DNA from: Isoperla grammatica
Taxonomy: Eukaryota; Arthropoda; Insecta; Plecoptera; Perlodidae
Length of the DNA: 64,000 nt
NCBI GenBank assembly: GCA_945910005.1
Contig: OX246739.1
Location: 73,543,523-73,607,522, forward strand
Reading direction: 5' to 3'
This document shows, one piece after another, positions 23,411-34,227 of this stretch. Position 1 is the stretch's first letter. Each line of letters starts with the position of its first letter. The notes below the pieces were generated by a model. The model did no database searches and had not been told where the DNA came from. It saw nothing but the letters and a program-made list of their open reading frames with translations. A program made the position numbers and the translations under genes.

Positions 23411-23871
23411 GGGCCGGATTCATAAGAGGTCTTAACTTAGGACCGGTCCTAAGTCCTGCTGTACCGTATGTGCTATTATACATCCATGATAGGCCTACTA
23501 CACGGCCCAATTGATAGCTACTTTCGTAGTAATCACAGTGAACTTAAAATATTGCAAGGCGGTGTTTTAAAGTTGAGTGTTTTGTTTTCTTATACCTCCA
23601 CAATCTAAAAACAAAGAAATTTGTATGGCAAGGTAAGTAAACGATATTTATTTATGTTCACACTTCGAATTCATAGACGCATTGCCACCATCTTTGAAGA
23701 AAGATAAGACCAACTCAGACCGGGCCTAAATATTTGTCTCAAGTGTTTGTTATTTACTAGGGTTTCTTAGCAACGTCGAGTCGAGGCTATGTGTAGGTCC
23801 GTATCAGCCAATGGCGTAGTGGTAATAAAGTTAGACCAGGCCTAAGTTAAGACCTCTTGTGAATCCGGCCC
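23411..23871. mobile_element. MITE with GGGCCGGATTCA[T/C] ends, 3-bp CTG duplication
   Basis: Left end GGGCCGGATTCATAAGAGGT, right end complementary (GGGCCGGATTCACAAGAGGT); the arms continue through TCTTAACTTAGG. The direct repeat CTG flanks both ends. It is 461 bp with no coding frame. It is related in its ends to the element at 7778-8027. It sits just upstream of probable exon 3 of the - strand transposase, in an intron. Confidence 0.85.
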
Positions 23872-24045
23872 CTGGTTATTTATTCTGCCCATTCTGTCAA
23901 AATATTTGTATGCTTAACATGTATCGGCTTAGTTGTATTGATTATTCAAGGGGAATGCACTGTTGTAACTCATACTTTACTCTATAAGCTACACCCACCC
24001 TATATGTATATATATAGTCTACCAATAGATAGCCCAACTTTGTAA

Positions 24046-24192
24046 GGGCCGGTCTTACAATCTCCTAATAAGAAAATTATTTGTAGCAATTAAGCTATTT
24101 GGAGGATTTCAAAGGTTTTGATTGGTGGTTGCCATGGAGAAAACAAGCTATTCGACGAATAAGTAGTTATTAGGACATTGTAAGACTGGACC
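24046..24192. mobile_element. Short MITE, GGGCCGGTCTTACAAT ends
   Basis: A 147-bp element with about 26-bp inverted ends: GGGCCGGTCTTACAATCTCC at the left pairs with the complement of GGTCCAGTCTTACAATGTCC at the right. It lies in the intron between exons 2 and 3 of the - strand transposase. No exact target duplication was found. Confidence 0.75.
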
Positions 24193-24343
24193 AAGTGTTG
24201 TTAGATGTAAGATCCAGATCATTTTCTATTATCTGTAACTTACTAAAACAATATAAATTAAGATAAATAATTATTTCAGAGTAGTAGACCTAAATGTTAA
24301 TTTATGAACAAGTACATTTAAGCTTTACTAATAGAATTTTTAC

Positions 24344-24491
24344 CTGACAACATTAGGGTTTGTGTTTGCACCAGCCGCACCCCTCTGTTTAGAGAATTCC
24401 ATCTCCACAGGGTCTTGGTTGAATTTATTTGTAAGAATAAATTGTGCACCTTCTGCTAGCATGAATCTTGTTATCGCCGTCACAGATCGAA
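24344..24491 (-). CDS. P-element-like transposase, exon 2
   Basis: Acceptor tatttacag/TT and donor GTCAG/gtaaaa bound 148 nt. The first two bases complete the split codon left by exon 1 (G|TT = Val), so the phases agree. It encodes FMLAEGAQFILTNKFNQDPV followed by EMEFSKQRGAAGANTNPNVV. This is the conserved 'LTxKxxQDPxExxFxxQRxxGGxNxNPT' block near the end of the RNase H-like domain in P-element/THAP9 transposases, the region that supplies the last catalytic acidic residue. Confidence 0.85.
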
Positions 24492-24988
24492 CTGTAAATA
24501 TAAAATATAATAGAATCATGAAATCTCTTACTGCAGGCCTAGGTAGGGCATAGATAACGATACCTAGACCCTACCTACTACTCATAAGCAGTAGTATTAC
24601 CTTAAGATGTGATAGGTTGAGTACACCAGTAAAATGAAGTATGAGTATATTTTTTTGCTGAAATAAAATTTGGTTGTGAAACCCAAGCTGACCCTGCCAC
24701 AAGCAGGAAACGGCGATGGATAATGATGATGAAAATAATCAATGGTTAATGCAAACGTACTTCAATTAATGCTCAAAGTACCTTCTATATTCCTGGTCCT
24801 GGGTCACATAAATAAAAAATTAGAGATTTAGTCGTGCTGTATTTGATTGGTTAGGTCAATAAATATATTCCCATACATTCATTGAGGTAAGCCTACACCT
24901 ACTATTTGATGATGAGCAGTGGAGTCGGTAACAACACTAATTTTGAAACAAATAAAGTAAGAATTCTAGCTTACAAAGACAAACCTAC

Positions 24989-27623
24989 CTGAAATGTATA
25001 ATCCATCCAGGGTTTCTTGACTGAGTATCATTTTTTTTCGTTCTTGTAATAAAAACTTTCCTGGTCTTTGCTGAACATCATTTTTCCAATCATTTAAATA
25101 GCCCAGAAAAGTCTCGTTTAGCCAGGTAAGCCTATCATCGTCAGGACTGCTGATTGGGTGCAGGTTGGGGTTTCTCTTCATAATTCCTTCTCGCAGGTGT
25201 CTCGTGTTCATGATGTCGAAGAACTTGTCAAACATCTGTATGAATATAATGGTTTCTTCAACATTGTCTCCATTTAGCTGTTTCATGGCTGTAGCCATCC
25301 TCTGGGAAAGGACTTGTGCAGCTAATTTTACCTTCATCAATGACGTTGGTGTAAGATGGAGATGGTCGTTGGTGATGTGGTGTAAAATCCTGAAAGATGA
25401 TGATAAATCCTCTTGATAAGTTTTGACAAAGTGATACCACTCAATGGTTTTGTTGTTTTTCCACAAAAGCCTCGACTTTTTGTGAGAACCACTATTTGAA
25501 ACTGCATTCCTTGTTGTTTTTATGAGGTGAGGCACGTCACAAATAAAGAAAACGTCTCGGTGTGGGGCATATGGATTTTGAGTGCACCAGTTCAAGTCCT
25601 TTCCTTCAGAACACATTTTATATAATGCCCGATTAGCAGCTGCACCATCGGAGACTAGAGCTAGGACTCGAATATCTGACCCTTCCAAATGTTCGATAGC
25701 TTCCCAAATAATTGAGAATAAGTGATGCGCTTTGATGTTTTTTGTGGGGAAATATGCGTATGTGGTTTCTATGCCTGACGTAATTCCTCTAACCATGAGT
25801 TGTAGGACATGGGTGGCCAAGTTTTCATCCGTCTTTCTTGTACCATTGACCTCGTCATTAATTTCTTGTAACAGCTGGTCTACATTACTCAACTGTACAA
25901 AGCCAATGATTTCCCCAGTAGAGCTTTTGTACACCAGGTCCTCCTGAATCTTCACCTCATCGTACAGTAAGGAGCAGTATCGTCTGTGATTTTCTATACC
26001 AGCGCTGTTAAATTCTTCATTAATTGTTTTTAATACTTCCTCGTGAAAACCTGGTTTCACATGGGTGAGACTTTGAAGTTGATAAAGCCGCTTCTCGGAA
26101 GGCAGCGTTATAACTTTTCGCAGTGCTGAGTAGGTGGACGCAGATTTAGCCTTTAAATATAAACACCACTTTATAATTAAAGGATGCCACCTGTGACCAT
26201 ACGAGGATTTCACTTGCGCTACCCGGACCTGCTCTTCAAAAAATATTTTTGCCAAGTCGCTGCTATGAGATGTGTCACTTTTGAGTATTCTGACGAAATC
26301 TTCGTTATCGAGGGCCGAAAACGTTACCCCTTTTTTAATTGCAGTACGCAATCTTTTACGTAGACGAGCAGTTTTCCTCCTTTCAAGCACTAGCTTGTAA
26401 TTAGTCTCCCGTAGTTTGTTTTGTGCTTCTTCTTTGGACAGTTTCGAGATTTTGTAATTGCCGCTAGCCCTACTTTTAATCGCCGAGTTGGGTCTTAGGT
26501 GGCTTCGTAACTTTCTGAATTCTTTTGTGCATAAATAGCAAACATTTTTTGAACAAAGTAGTTCACATTTTGCAGACCTTAGACTGTTAGTCACACTATC
26601 GTATGTGGCTTGTACTGTAGTTTTTGGATTAATTGATGGTTTGAATTTTGACAATAGTTTTGGGTGTTGGATAGCTTGGCAGACCAGCCAATTTTCAAAC
26701 AGGTCTTTCAAAAATGATATGTAGTCAAAGCCAGGAACCCACTTCCGAGAGTATTTGAGCCAAATGTTATGGTCATCACTGATAGAACGGTTTAAAACAC
26801 GAATGGTCAGATTCAGCTCACTGTTGATCATGCACACCTTTTCCACAATGTGGTCTCGAATAAACATGACTTCGACACTGTCATTATTAAACCGAACATT
26901 CAGGTTGTGTTTTAGAAAATTCAGAGATAGTTCCATAAGTGAAGGCCTAGAATTAATGTCTAGGGCATTTACGGCAAGTCCATTGTAGGTAGTTGTCATG
27001 GGAGGCATAGGCCTACTGTATCCATGGTCCATGGGGCTTTTTTTCCTTGGTCTTTCTTCGGGTTCCTGATTAGGTCTAGTTGTAGCGAGGGTGTCGGCAT
27101 CTGGCTCCAGAGTGTCGCTGTTGCATTTTTGCTCAAGGTTTAGGCCTGCATCATTTAACTTTTTACCTTTTCGTGGGGGAACTGTTGGCACCAGGCTTCG
27201 ATCAACTGTTTTTTTTCTGAGCTGCGGTACAGGCCTATTGCTGGTTGCAGGGAATGGGTCTGGGTGTGTATCACTAGGCCCCACACCATTTTGAAAGTGC
27301 TCTGTACAAATATAGGTTGTGCTGTTAATATCAGAAAGTGTTACAAGTCTGCTTTTTCCTTGCCGGCACAGATGAATCCATCTAGTACACTTGCTGCATT
27401 GGCTACATTGAGTTGTGTTGTGAGGTCTAGTACTGTCAACTATTGAATTAATGAAAAGGGAGCAAGGTTTAGGGAAAGGTAAAAGTTGCACATTGTCCTT
27501 CGTGTCTTTCGTGTTATTTTTGCATGTACCATGTGAACAATAAAATCTGTTTGATCCACCTCCACGTTTAGGTCTTCCTTTTGTAGGTAAGACAATGCTT
27601 ACTCCTTGGGCTTGGCTAGTCAT
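24989..27623 (-). CDS. P-element-like (THAP9-type) transposase, exon 1
   Basis: The exon gives 878 codons from the ATG at 27623 to the donor TTTCAG/gtaggt at 24989 (phase 1). The open frame runs on to 24966, but exon 2 fits only through the splice. Residues 29-110 form a THAP DNA-binding domain with C29, C34, C106 and H109 as the C2CH zinc ligands. An unusual insert (residues 54-80) carries a CSQCSKC cluster. A coiled, basic region lies near 395-440. The RNase H-like core has D555 (YDEVKIQ) and D659 (LVSDGAAANRALYKM), followed by D696 in CDVPHLIKTTRN. Next comes the GTP-binding-type insertion segment (KVKLAAQVLSQRMATAM). No stop or frameshift interrupts it, so it is either an intact autonomous transposase or a domesticated host gene. 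It diverges from the THAP remnant at 28051 and converges on the gene ending at 22951. The family is firm; activity is unknown. Confidence 0.9.
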
Positions 27624-28050
27624 TTTTGATGGGCCACGGTAGGCGTGCGAAGCTTCACAGATCTATATATTTACAAAGTACGAAGCCCAGACGCATGTCT
27701 AGACCCTAGTGCCTAGGCCTAGGCTAGGCCTATAAGCAAAAATTAAGACTTGTGCGCGTAGGTTGACGAGGCATGTATAAACTACATTCTAAGAGTACAC
27801 CAGCTTATTAACAAAAACTTTACGTCTACTGAATATTTATAAACAGAACATTTTCTTTTGAGCGGCGTTCACGATGTCAGAAAGTTTATTTTTGCATTGG
27901 TTTTAGTCACTTCAAAAAATGCGCGTAGACACATACGAGAGTTTCACGTGACGTCACAGCCGGCTGTCACGTGACTTACCACGCCCACTGGCGGGCATAT
28001 TGAATGTTGCGCCGTTGAATTTTAAGTAATAAACGTAAAATTTAAACGAA
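27624..28050. promoter_or_regulatory. Shared head-to-head promoter region of two THAP genes
   Basis: The 427-bp interval separates the ATGs of the - strand P-like transposase and the + strand THAP remnant. It contains CACGTGACGTCACAGCC (two E-box/CRE cores overlapping) and a second CACGTG about 23 bp on, around the palindrome CAGCCGGCTG. TAGGCCTA words cluster near 27710-27730. A bidirectional promoter is inferred, not shown. Confidence 0.45.
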
Positions 28051-28199
28051 ATGCCTCAGAGCTGTGTAGCATTTGGCTGCGCAAATCGCGTGCAGATAGG
28101 TTCGAAGATAAGTTTTCATCGTTTTTCCAAGGAAACGAAGAAGAAACAGGCCTGGGTTTTAGCCATAAAGCGAAAAGACTGGGAACCTAGGCCTACCTG
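28051..28199 (+). pseudogene. THAP-HTH transposase remnant, exon 1 (THAP N-terminal half)
   Basis: The ATG at 28051 opens MPQSCVAFGCANR, the canonical THAP start (C-x4-C zinc ligands), followed by ISFHRFSKE and WVLAIKRKDWEPRPTW. The donor ACCTG/gtaagt ends it in phase 2. The exon for the C-x2-H half of the domain was not found before 29790 (phase 2 in, phase 1 out needed). The exon itself is intact; the rest of the gene is damaged. Confidence 0.8.
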
Positions 28200-28799
28200 G
28201 TAAGTAGGCCTCCTATATAGTAAGGGAATGGCCTAGGGCCTACACGTGCAGATTTAGTACTTTGGTAGTAGTAAATTATTTTTGTAAGATTTGGCTTAAC
28301 ATCTTGGCTTATTTATGAAATGAGCATCTGAAGTCTGTTTCTTTTGGAGTTATGTTTGACTAGGGCCATCCAGCCCCCATAAGGCTGGATAAGCCTATTC
28401 TAGGCTAAAGCCTCAGGAACAGTTCCTAGAATTGTATTTTAAGGATAAAAATAATTCAAGCAATTCAATCCAAGTAATGGTCGGTGCACAATAGTCCGGG
28501 AAGCAGCTTTGCCCGTTGCCGTTACCGGGCAATGTTAAATTATAGCGAACTCTCCTGTTACCGGAGCTCCTTCCTGGGCGATTGTGCACCGACCTTAACA
28601 GTAACATTTTTAAGTAAAGGTATATTAGTAAAAGTATTTGGGGATAAGCCTCTAGGCCTAGTTGCTGATATATGCTGAAGTACGGTACAATCTTAGGACT
28701 TTGGTTTAGAAAGACTGCAAATGGGTCATAACTGCCCGGTGGCAACCTGTCTTAACCTTCCCCGCCACCAATCCCTCATTTTATTTCTAAATTCCCTTA

Positions 28800-29075
28800 C
28801 GGATTCATGCCGGCGCAGTTGGCCAAGGTCAATTAGGCGTTAGTAGATAGTAAACCCGCGGTCTCTGATAGATAGATTGTAGATATATATTTTTATTCAT
28901 CTTCAGTTTCAGTACAGAGCGGTTAATAGGTACATGTTAGCCGGTTCCAGCTTCGAATCCTGGCTTGGGCATGGATGTTATGTGGCATTTTGTCATCCTC
29001 ATAATCACCCACTCATCGTCTGGATTAGCCTCGTTGCAAAAATATGGGACGTAAAACCCCAAATATCTTCACCTT
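28800..29075 (+). mobile_element. tRNA-derived SINE
   Basis: Box A-like GGCGCAGTTGGCCAAGG (about 28814) and box B-like GCTTCGAATCC (about 28952) are separated by an insertion of about 70 bp. The body ends in ATGGGACGTAAAACCCCAAA near 29045-29065, a SINE-like tail. No intact tRNA fold can be drawn. Confidence 0.5.
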
Positions 29076-29089
29076 ACTGATTCGCACTG

Positions 29090-29780
29090 GCAAGTTGGAG
29101 GAGGTTGTTTATCAACAACCTCCTCGGGTAACTCATTCCATTCCCTGACCGTTACCTCAACAAATCCAAACCTACTCCACTTCCAAATCCAACTGTCGCT
29201 GAAACTTCCATTAATGATCCCTCCCTCCCTCTGTATACTCCTTCTTGCTATCTGCTAAGGGTTTCCTCTTTTGCCCCTAGCTGCTTTGTATATAGATCCT
29301 ATCATTCCTCTGCCTCTCCTCTAAAGACTCCCAATCCAGATCCCCCACCATTGCTGTAACACTATCATGAACCCTCATCACATTCCCTAACTTATCTGTC
29401 TCATACCTCACTTGTCTCGTAACCTTCCTTGCCACCCTACTCTGCACCTTCTCTAGCTCCAAGACCTCTCCAATCCTATATGGATCCCACACCGCCGCCG
29501 CCCCCCCCCCCCCCCCCATATTCAAAAATAGGCCAAACCATCGTCTTGTAAGCCCTATCCTTTACCTCCCTACTAGTTCCCTTGAGATTTCTCATAACAA
29601 AGCTCTCAAACAACGTTCTATATCCCTTCCCTTCCTTACACTATCTTGCACCTAGTCCCCCAATCCCAAATCTTTGGCCAATGCAATCCCCATACTTATC
29701 CACTAAACATTTTTGTTTGTAGATTAGCCTGCCACAAAGTATAAAACCTTTGATCCCATGAAGTTCACATGCTTATTGGT
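29090..29780 (-). pseudogene. LINE fragment, reverse-transcriptase C-terminal end
   Basis: A - strand frame at 29277-29525 encodes VWDPYRIGEVLELEKVQSRV then SVTAMVGDLDWESLEERQR, the typical C-terminal block of jockey/RTE-type LINE ORF2 proteins. A frame further left gives TVREWNELPEEVV, the usual following motif. Frames are broken, and a C18 run (about 29500-29517) interrupts the start. It is an old truncated copy inside an intron of the THAP remnant. Confidence 0.75.
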
Positions 29781-29789
29781 TTTCCCCAG

Positions 29790-30047
29790 GAAAACCGTCC
29801 GATGACGCACTTCCTGATTACGTTCCATTGGTATTTTGTTTTTCTTCGGAACGCAAATTGAAGATCCATCAAGACGGTTTGAATGAAGCAGTTGAAGTTC
29901 GCAGAAACCCTCAGGCCTGGTTCAGCTCCAACCATCCTTAACCAGCCAGAGGTTGATGACCACTACCAGGCCGAACTCCCAGTGAATCAACATCCTGGTG
30001 AATTAATGATTATACCGTACCTACAGAGGAACCATTCACTACTCAGG
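29790..30047 (+). pseudogene. THAP-HTH transposase remnant, exon with THAP C-terminal end
   Basis: After the acceptor ttttccccag the frame gives (G)KPSDDALPDYVPLVF, the usual end of a THAP domain. It then hits a TAA at 29939 while another frame stays open to the donor CTCAGG/gtaagt at 30047. A frameshift near 29880 would explain both. The exit phase does not fit the next exon, a further sign of decay, or of base errors in the assembly. Confidence 0.6.
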
Positions 30048-30345
30048 GTAAGTCATAGACATTAAAATTGTGCAAGTGCTACTCAAATCAAATTGTTTTA
30101 TTCAGTACATGATACAGAATTGTAGCAGACTCAATGATTGTAGGGCCTATATTGACTAAATTATCAAATATCAGTAACAAACAACTCAAAAATTTATTTT
30201 TCTATAGGCCTAGTAAAAAATTAATATGTACATACCTACGGTACGTTAAATGTATAGATACCCATGCTTTAAGTAATTTATTTTTAATTAAAATCCATCT
30301 TATTCATCAAAAGTTGTAATTGTAATCATGCTCTTTTTTTTTTAG

Positions 30346-30733
30346 GAACCATGACTGCTGAGGATCGGGGTGATCCACTGACTGAGCTAGGAATAATTTC
30401 CTCCAAAACCGAAACAAAGAGCTGTTAGCAGACCTACAAAAACGTCAAGAAGAAAACAATGACCTGACTAAAATAATTAACGAAAACTGTTAGAAAGCAC
30501 ACCAGATGTCAGACAATTTGGTTCACTTTTATACTAGCCTTGTTTCATATGAATTATTTCAGACTTTAGTTTCATATGTAGCCCCATTTATGGCCAATTT
30601 TCATTCAGTCAAGATTAAAGACCAGATAATGATCATTTCAACCAAACTTCGTCTCAGCTTATTAAATAAAGACATAGCATTTCGGTATATTATATGTCAT
30701 ATATTACATATACATAATATAATCTTCATATAA
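30346..30733 (+). pseudogene. Transposase remnant, coiled-coil and HTH (DDE_Tnp_4 type)
   Basis: After the acceptor cttttttttttag one frame gives TAEDRGDPLTELG and another KELLADLQKRQEENNDLTK, a heptad-like coiled coil. An in-frame TAG (30491-30493) is followed by VHFYTSLVSYELFQTLVSYV and IISTKLRLSLLNKDIAFRY. That is the helix-turn-helix region which precedes the DDE domain in THAP-containing Harbinger/ISL2EU-type transposases. No DDE domain follows before 31 kb. The stop and shift make this a pseudogene. Confidence 0.7.
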
Positions 30734-31608
30734 GGCCTATCAGCATTTTCTCGTGACAAAGTAGATTCTACGGAATCGGAATCGCTGTCTAGTGTTAGAG
30801 CAAAATATACTGCAGTGGGTACTATTTTCTTTATTTTTGCTTCAAATAACTTTGTATTTTCTATGGTTTCCTTCAATTGGTGTCGGCTCTACATTATAAA
30901 CGAGTGGCTCGTTTACATTTATTGATGCCACCTTCATGGTGTGTATGTCTAGCAAAGTTGTATTTCTTCAGCTTTCTTACATTCTACCTGTAACATAAGA
31001 ATAGGTTAGAGATCTACCTAGATACATTTTTTAAACTATTAAGTTTTGCAAATATTTAAAATAAACATGAACTTAAATATGAGCTTATATTTTATTGATT
31101 GGAGTAAACCTGATCCTGTCATTTTGCACAAACTCGTCTAAATCCGACATGTTGTGAACTACACTGATGTAGAATTTTTGTTAGCCTGTGCTGTTGACAT
31201 TCACCACACAGTACAATCATTGGGCTAACTAACATACTCAATGGTACAATCCTAGTTTACAACGAACATGTAGCCTTCTATTCCTTCCAAACCTTCTATC
31301 AAAAATTGTATGCGATCTAGGTTTGAAGCTTTAAAAACCAGCCTACAGCTTGAGAATGATTAATGAACGGTTTATATCGTAAACGAGTTATATGATCACC
31401 TAGTGCTGCTATCCTATCACTGACCTGGCTGGTGTGCAAACTAAAACTAGGAAGCACATTTAGCCCAGGTCTGATAAAGCTAAAGGCAGAGCAAACTTTT
31501 ACATTCTGTAGGCGTGTTATTTCCCATAAAGAAAACAAATCCTTACACAGCAATTATTGTTACCTGGCAACAACCCTAGGTGTAGGGGATAACTTCAATT
31601 CTTGGGCT
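30734..31608. other. Non-coding stretch, no gene recognised
   Basis: I looked for the missing DDE domain of the transposase remnant and saw none. Only short frames occur. Confidence 0.45.
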
Positions 31609-31995
31609 GCGTACCAACTTTGACTGCGTTCACTGTGGCTGTGACTGGTGGTGGGGGTAACCCAGTCAACGCAGTGAACGCAGCAGCTGGTACGGGCTGC
31701 AGTCACAGTCACAGCGAAAGCAGACAACAGCAGAAATTGTCATTCATAAAAGCAACATTTGCCATCTGCTAATTAACCTTACAACATTACATTCATAATT
31801 TAACCCTTTTGGACTGTAAGTTGAGATTATATGGTGTTGTGATGTCACTTACTATTTAAACCATATAATATTGTCTATAAATTCATAATTCGCGGTAAAA
31901 TTAATAGCTACGCCCCCCTTGACTGCGATAGCTGGATCTTTTCGGTCCAGTCATCGTTGTGACTAGAGGGGTAACTGCGAGGTAAACTGGTACGC
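31609..31995. mobile_element. Probable MITE with GCGTACCA..TGGTACGC ends
   Basis: GCGTACCAACTTTGACTGCG at the left and AACTGCGAGGTAAACTGGTACGC-type sequence at the right are inverted relatives. Another inverted block, CTGCGTTCACTG/CAGTGAACGCAG (31620-31690), lies within. The right end abuts the assembly gap, so true limits are uncertain. Confidence 0.5.
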
Positions 31996-32000
31996 AAAAA

Positions 32001-32200
32001 NNNNNNNNNNNNNNNNNNNNNNNNNNNNNNNNNNNNNNNNNNNNNNNNNNNNNNNNNNNNNNNNNNNNNNNNNNNNNNNNNNNNNNNNNNNNNNNNNNNN
32101 NNNNNNNNNNNNNNNNNNNNNNNNNNNNNNNNNNNNNNNNNNNNNNNNNNNNNNNNNNNNNNNNNNNNNNNNNNNNNNNNNNNNNNNNNNNNNNNNNNNN
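32001..32200. other. Assembly gap, 200 N
   Basis: Exactly 200 unknown bases, probably a placeholder of arbitrary length. Both flanks are repeat-derived. Missing Dpr coding sequence could be hidden here. Confidence 0.99.
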
Positions 32201-32345
32201 CAAAAACTAAAGCGCATCCACTTTTAGACTTATAACAAGTAGGTTCGCACGCAAGTCCTTAAACCATAAACCTTTATTTGGGTTTTGGGAATTGCACAAT
32301 TTCCACTGTTCGTTGCTGACCAAACCGTGTGTTTCTAGAGTTAGT

Positions 32346-33088
32346 TAAGCGAGCGAAGCGAGCGTTTCCACTTGACTCTTATGGCACTTCGTTCTGTTTT
32401 TTTGTTTGTTTTTTTTTTTTTTTGTTTTTATGTCTGTCGATAGCGGTCGAACGGAAAGTCCGATCAACTTGAAATTTGGACCATCCACAAGCCTCGATGT
32501 GGATTGAAGGTGTATAGTTTTGAGGCAAAATCGTTCGAAAAGTTACAAAGTTACACCATAGTTACTGCAAAATATTTTTCTGAAACAAAATGGCGGCAAA
32601 ATGTGAGATAGCCAGATTTTTTTACAGATTTTTCCGGTCACGAATATGTTAATGTAATGGCGATCTGATAAATATTGGCAAAGTTACACGAAAGTTACTC
32701 GAAAATATTTTTCTAAAACGCAGTAACGGCAAAATGTGAGGTGGCTATCTTATAGTAAATTTTTGTCCGGTCACGAATATTTTAATGTAAACGCGATCCA
32801 ATACGTATTAGAGGCAGAAATTACATTTCTATTGCTGTCAATAAGTGTTAGTAACGGTGGCGGACCGTGTTGAAAACATGACCACGAAAATTCTTAGCAA
32901 CGCACATTGCACTGCATACAACAATGTCGGGAAGTATAATAGCTATGGAAATTAGAAAAATTTTTGCAATGCGCATTCTTGAATTGTTGTTAATTGTTGT
33001 TTGTATTAGCATTGAAGTCTTTTCGCCAGAAAGTTCGTAGATATTGACGCGCTCGCTTATCAACGCGTCAAACAGAGCGTTTTCCTAG
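32346..33088 (+). mobile_element. Helentron-like non-autonomous element, copy A
   Basis: 743 bp starting TAAGCGAGCGAAGCGAGCG and ending GAGCGTTTTCCTAG. The 5' decamer TAAGCGAGCG recurs inverted (CGCTCGCTTA) about 40 nt before the 3' end, within an 8-bp hairpin TTGACGCG/CGCGTCAA. Asymmetric terminal inverted repeats plus a 3' hairpin and insertion between T residues fit Helentron/HINE elements. Long T-rich runs near the 5' end are also typical. About 97% identical by eye to copy B. There is no helicase or Rep gene, so it cannot move alone. Confidence 0.65.
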
Positions 33089-33146
33089 TTTTAATTATAT
33101 GAGTGCTCCACATAGCTTAGTAGTTACAGGTACTAAAGCGGTCGTT

Positions 33147-34227
33147 ATTCATAGGTTGCACGTACGTCACTTCTTTGCGCGGGGACGTCACATTTGTGAT
33201 CAAACTTTGACGTTGCCATGGTGAAACAATTGAAGGCTGTTGTGGTACAACACATAAATTCTTACTTCTTTAAAATTCAGCCTGTTTTTTTTAAGCGAGC
33301 GAAGCGAGCGTTTCCATTTGACTCTTATGGCACTTCGTTCTGTTTTTTTGTTTGTTTTTTTTTTTGTTTTTGTTTTTTTTTGTTTTTATGTCCGTCGATA
33401 GCGGTCGAACGGAAAGTCCGATCAACTTGAAATTTGAACCATCCACAAGCCTCGATGTGGATTGAAGGTGTATAGTTTTGAGGCAAAATCGTTCGAAAAG
33501 TTACAAAGTTACACCATAGTTACTGCAAAATATTTTTCTGAAACAAAATGGCGACAAAATGTGAGATAGCCAGATTTTTTTACAGTTTTTTCCGGTCACG
33601 AATATGTTAATGTAATGGCGATCTGATAAATATTGGCAAAGTTACACGAAAGTTACTCGAAAATATTTTTCTAAAACGCAGTAACGGCAAAATGTGAGGT
33701 GGCTATCTTATAGTACATTTTTGGCCGGTCACGAATATACTAATGTAAACGCGATCCAATACGTATTAGAGGCAGAAATTACATTTCTATTGCTGTCAAT
33801 AAGTGTTAGTAACGGTGGCGGACCGTGTTGAAAACAATGACCACGAAAATTCTTAGCAACGCACATTGCACTGCATACAACAATGTCGGAAAGTATAATA
33901 GCCATGGAAATAAGAACAATTTTTGCAATGCGCATTCTTGAATTGTTGTTAATTGTTGTTCGTATTAGCATTGAAAACTTTTCGCAAGAAAGTTCGTAGA
34001 TATTGACGCGCTCGCTTATCAACGCGTCAAACAGAGCGTTTTCCTAGTTTAAATAAAATTGGTATGTGTGGTATTGTTATATTTTTTTTATTATTTATGT
34101 ATATTTTTTAAATTCTACATTAGGCTTATTTATTAATTTTGAGTAGTATTTGCCAATGATCTAGGATTGGTCCTCCTCAATTGTGTCGCAATCATGACCG
34201 CTGTGACGTCACGTGGGAAATATGAAT
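33147..34227. mobile_element. MITE, ATTCATAG..CTATGAAT family, split by Helentron-like copy B
   Basis: The left part (33147-33291) and right part (34048-34227) together match the uninterrupted relative at 42787-43109. The left end ATTCATAGGTTGCACGTACG and the right end (complement ATTCATATTTCCCACGTGAC) are inverted repeats. Both ends include CGTCAC words. The interruption is copy B (33292-34047). Confidence 0.8.
33292..34047 (+). mobile_element. Helentron-like non-autonomous element, copy B
   Basis: 756 bp with the same ends, hairpin and asymmetric inverted repeats as copy A. It lies inside the MITE 33147-34227 at a T-rich site, and the paralogue at 42787-43109 shows the empty site. No target duplication is evident, as expected for rolling-circle elements. 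Confidence 0.7.

Noticed and set aside
31901..32217. Open frames of 84-100 codons
   Set aside because: They consist mostly of unknown residues across the 200-N gap.
32848..34022. Two similar - strand frames of 71 and 97 codons
   Set aside because: Occur at the same place in both Helentron-like copies and continue into non-coding ends; no domain recognised.
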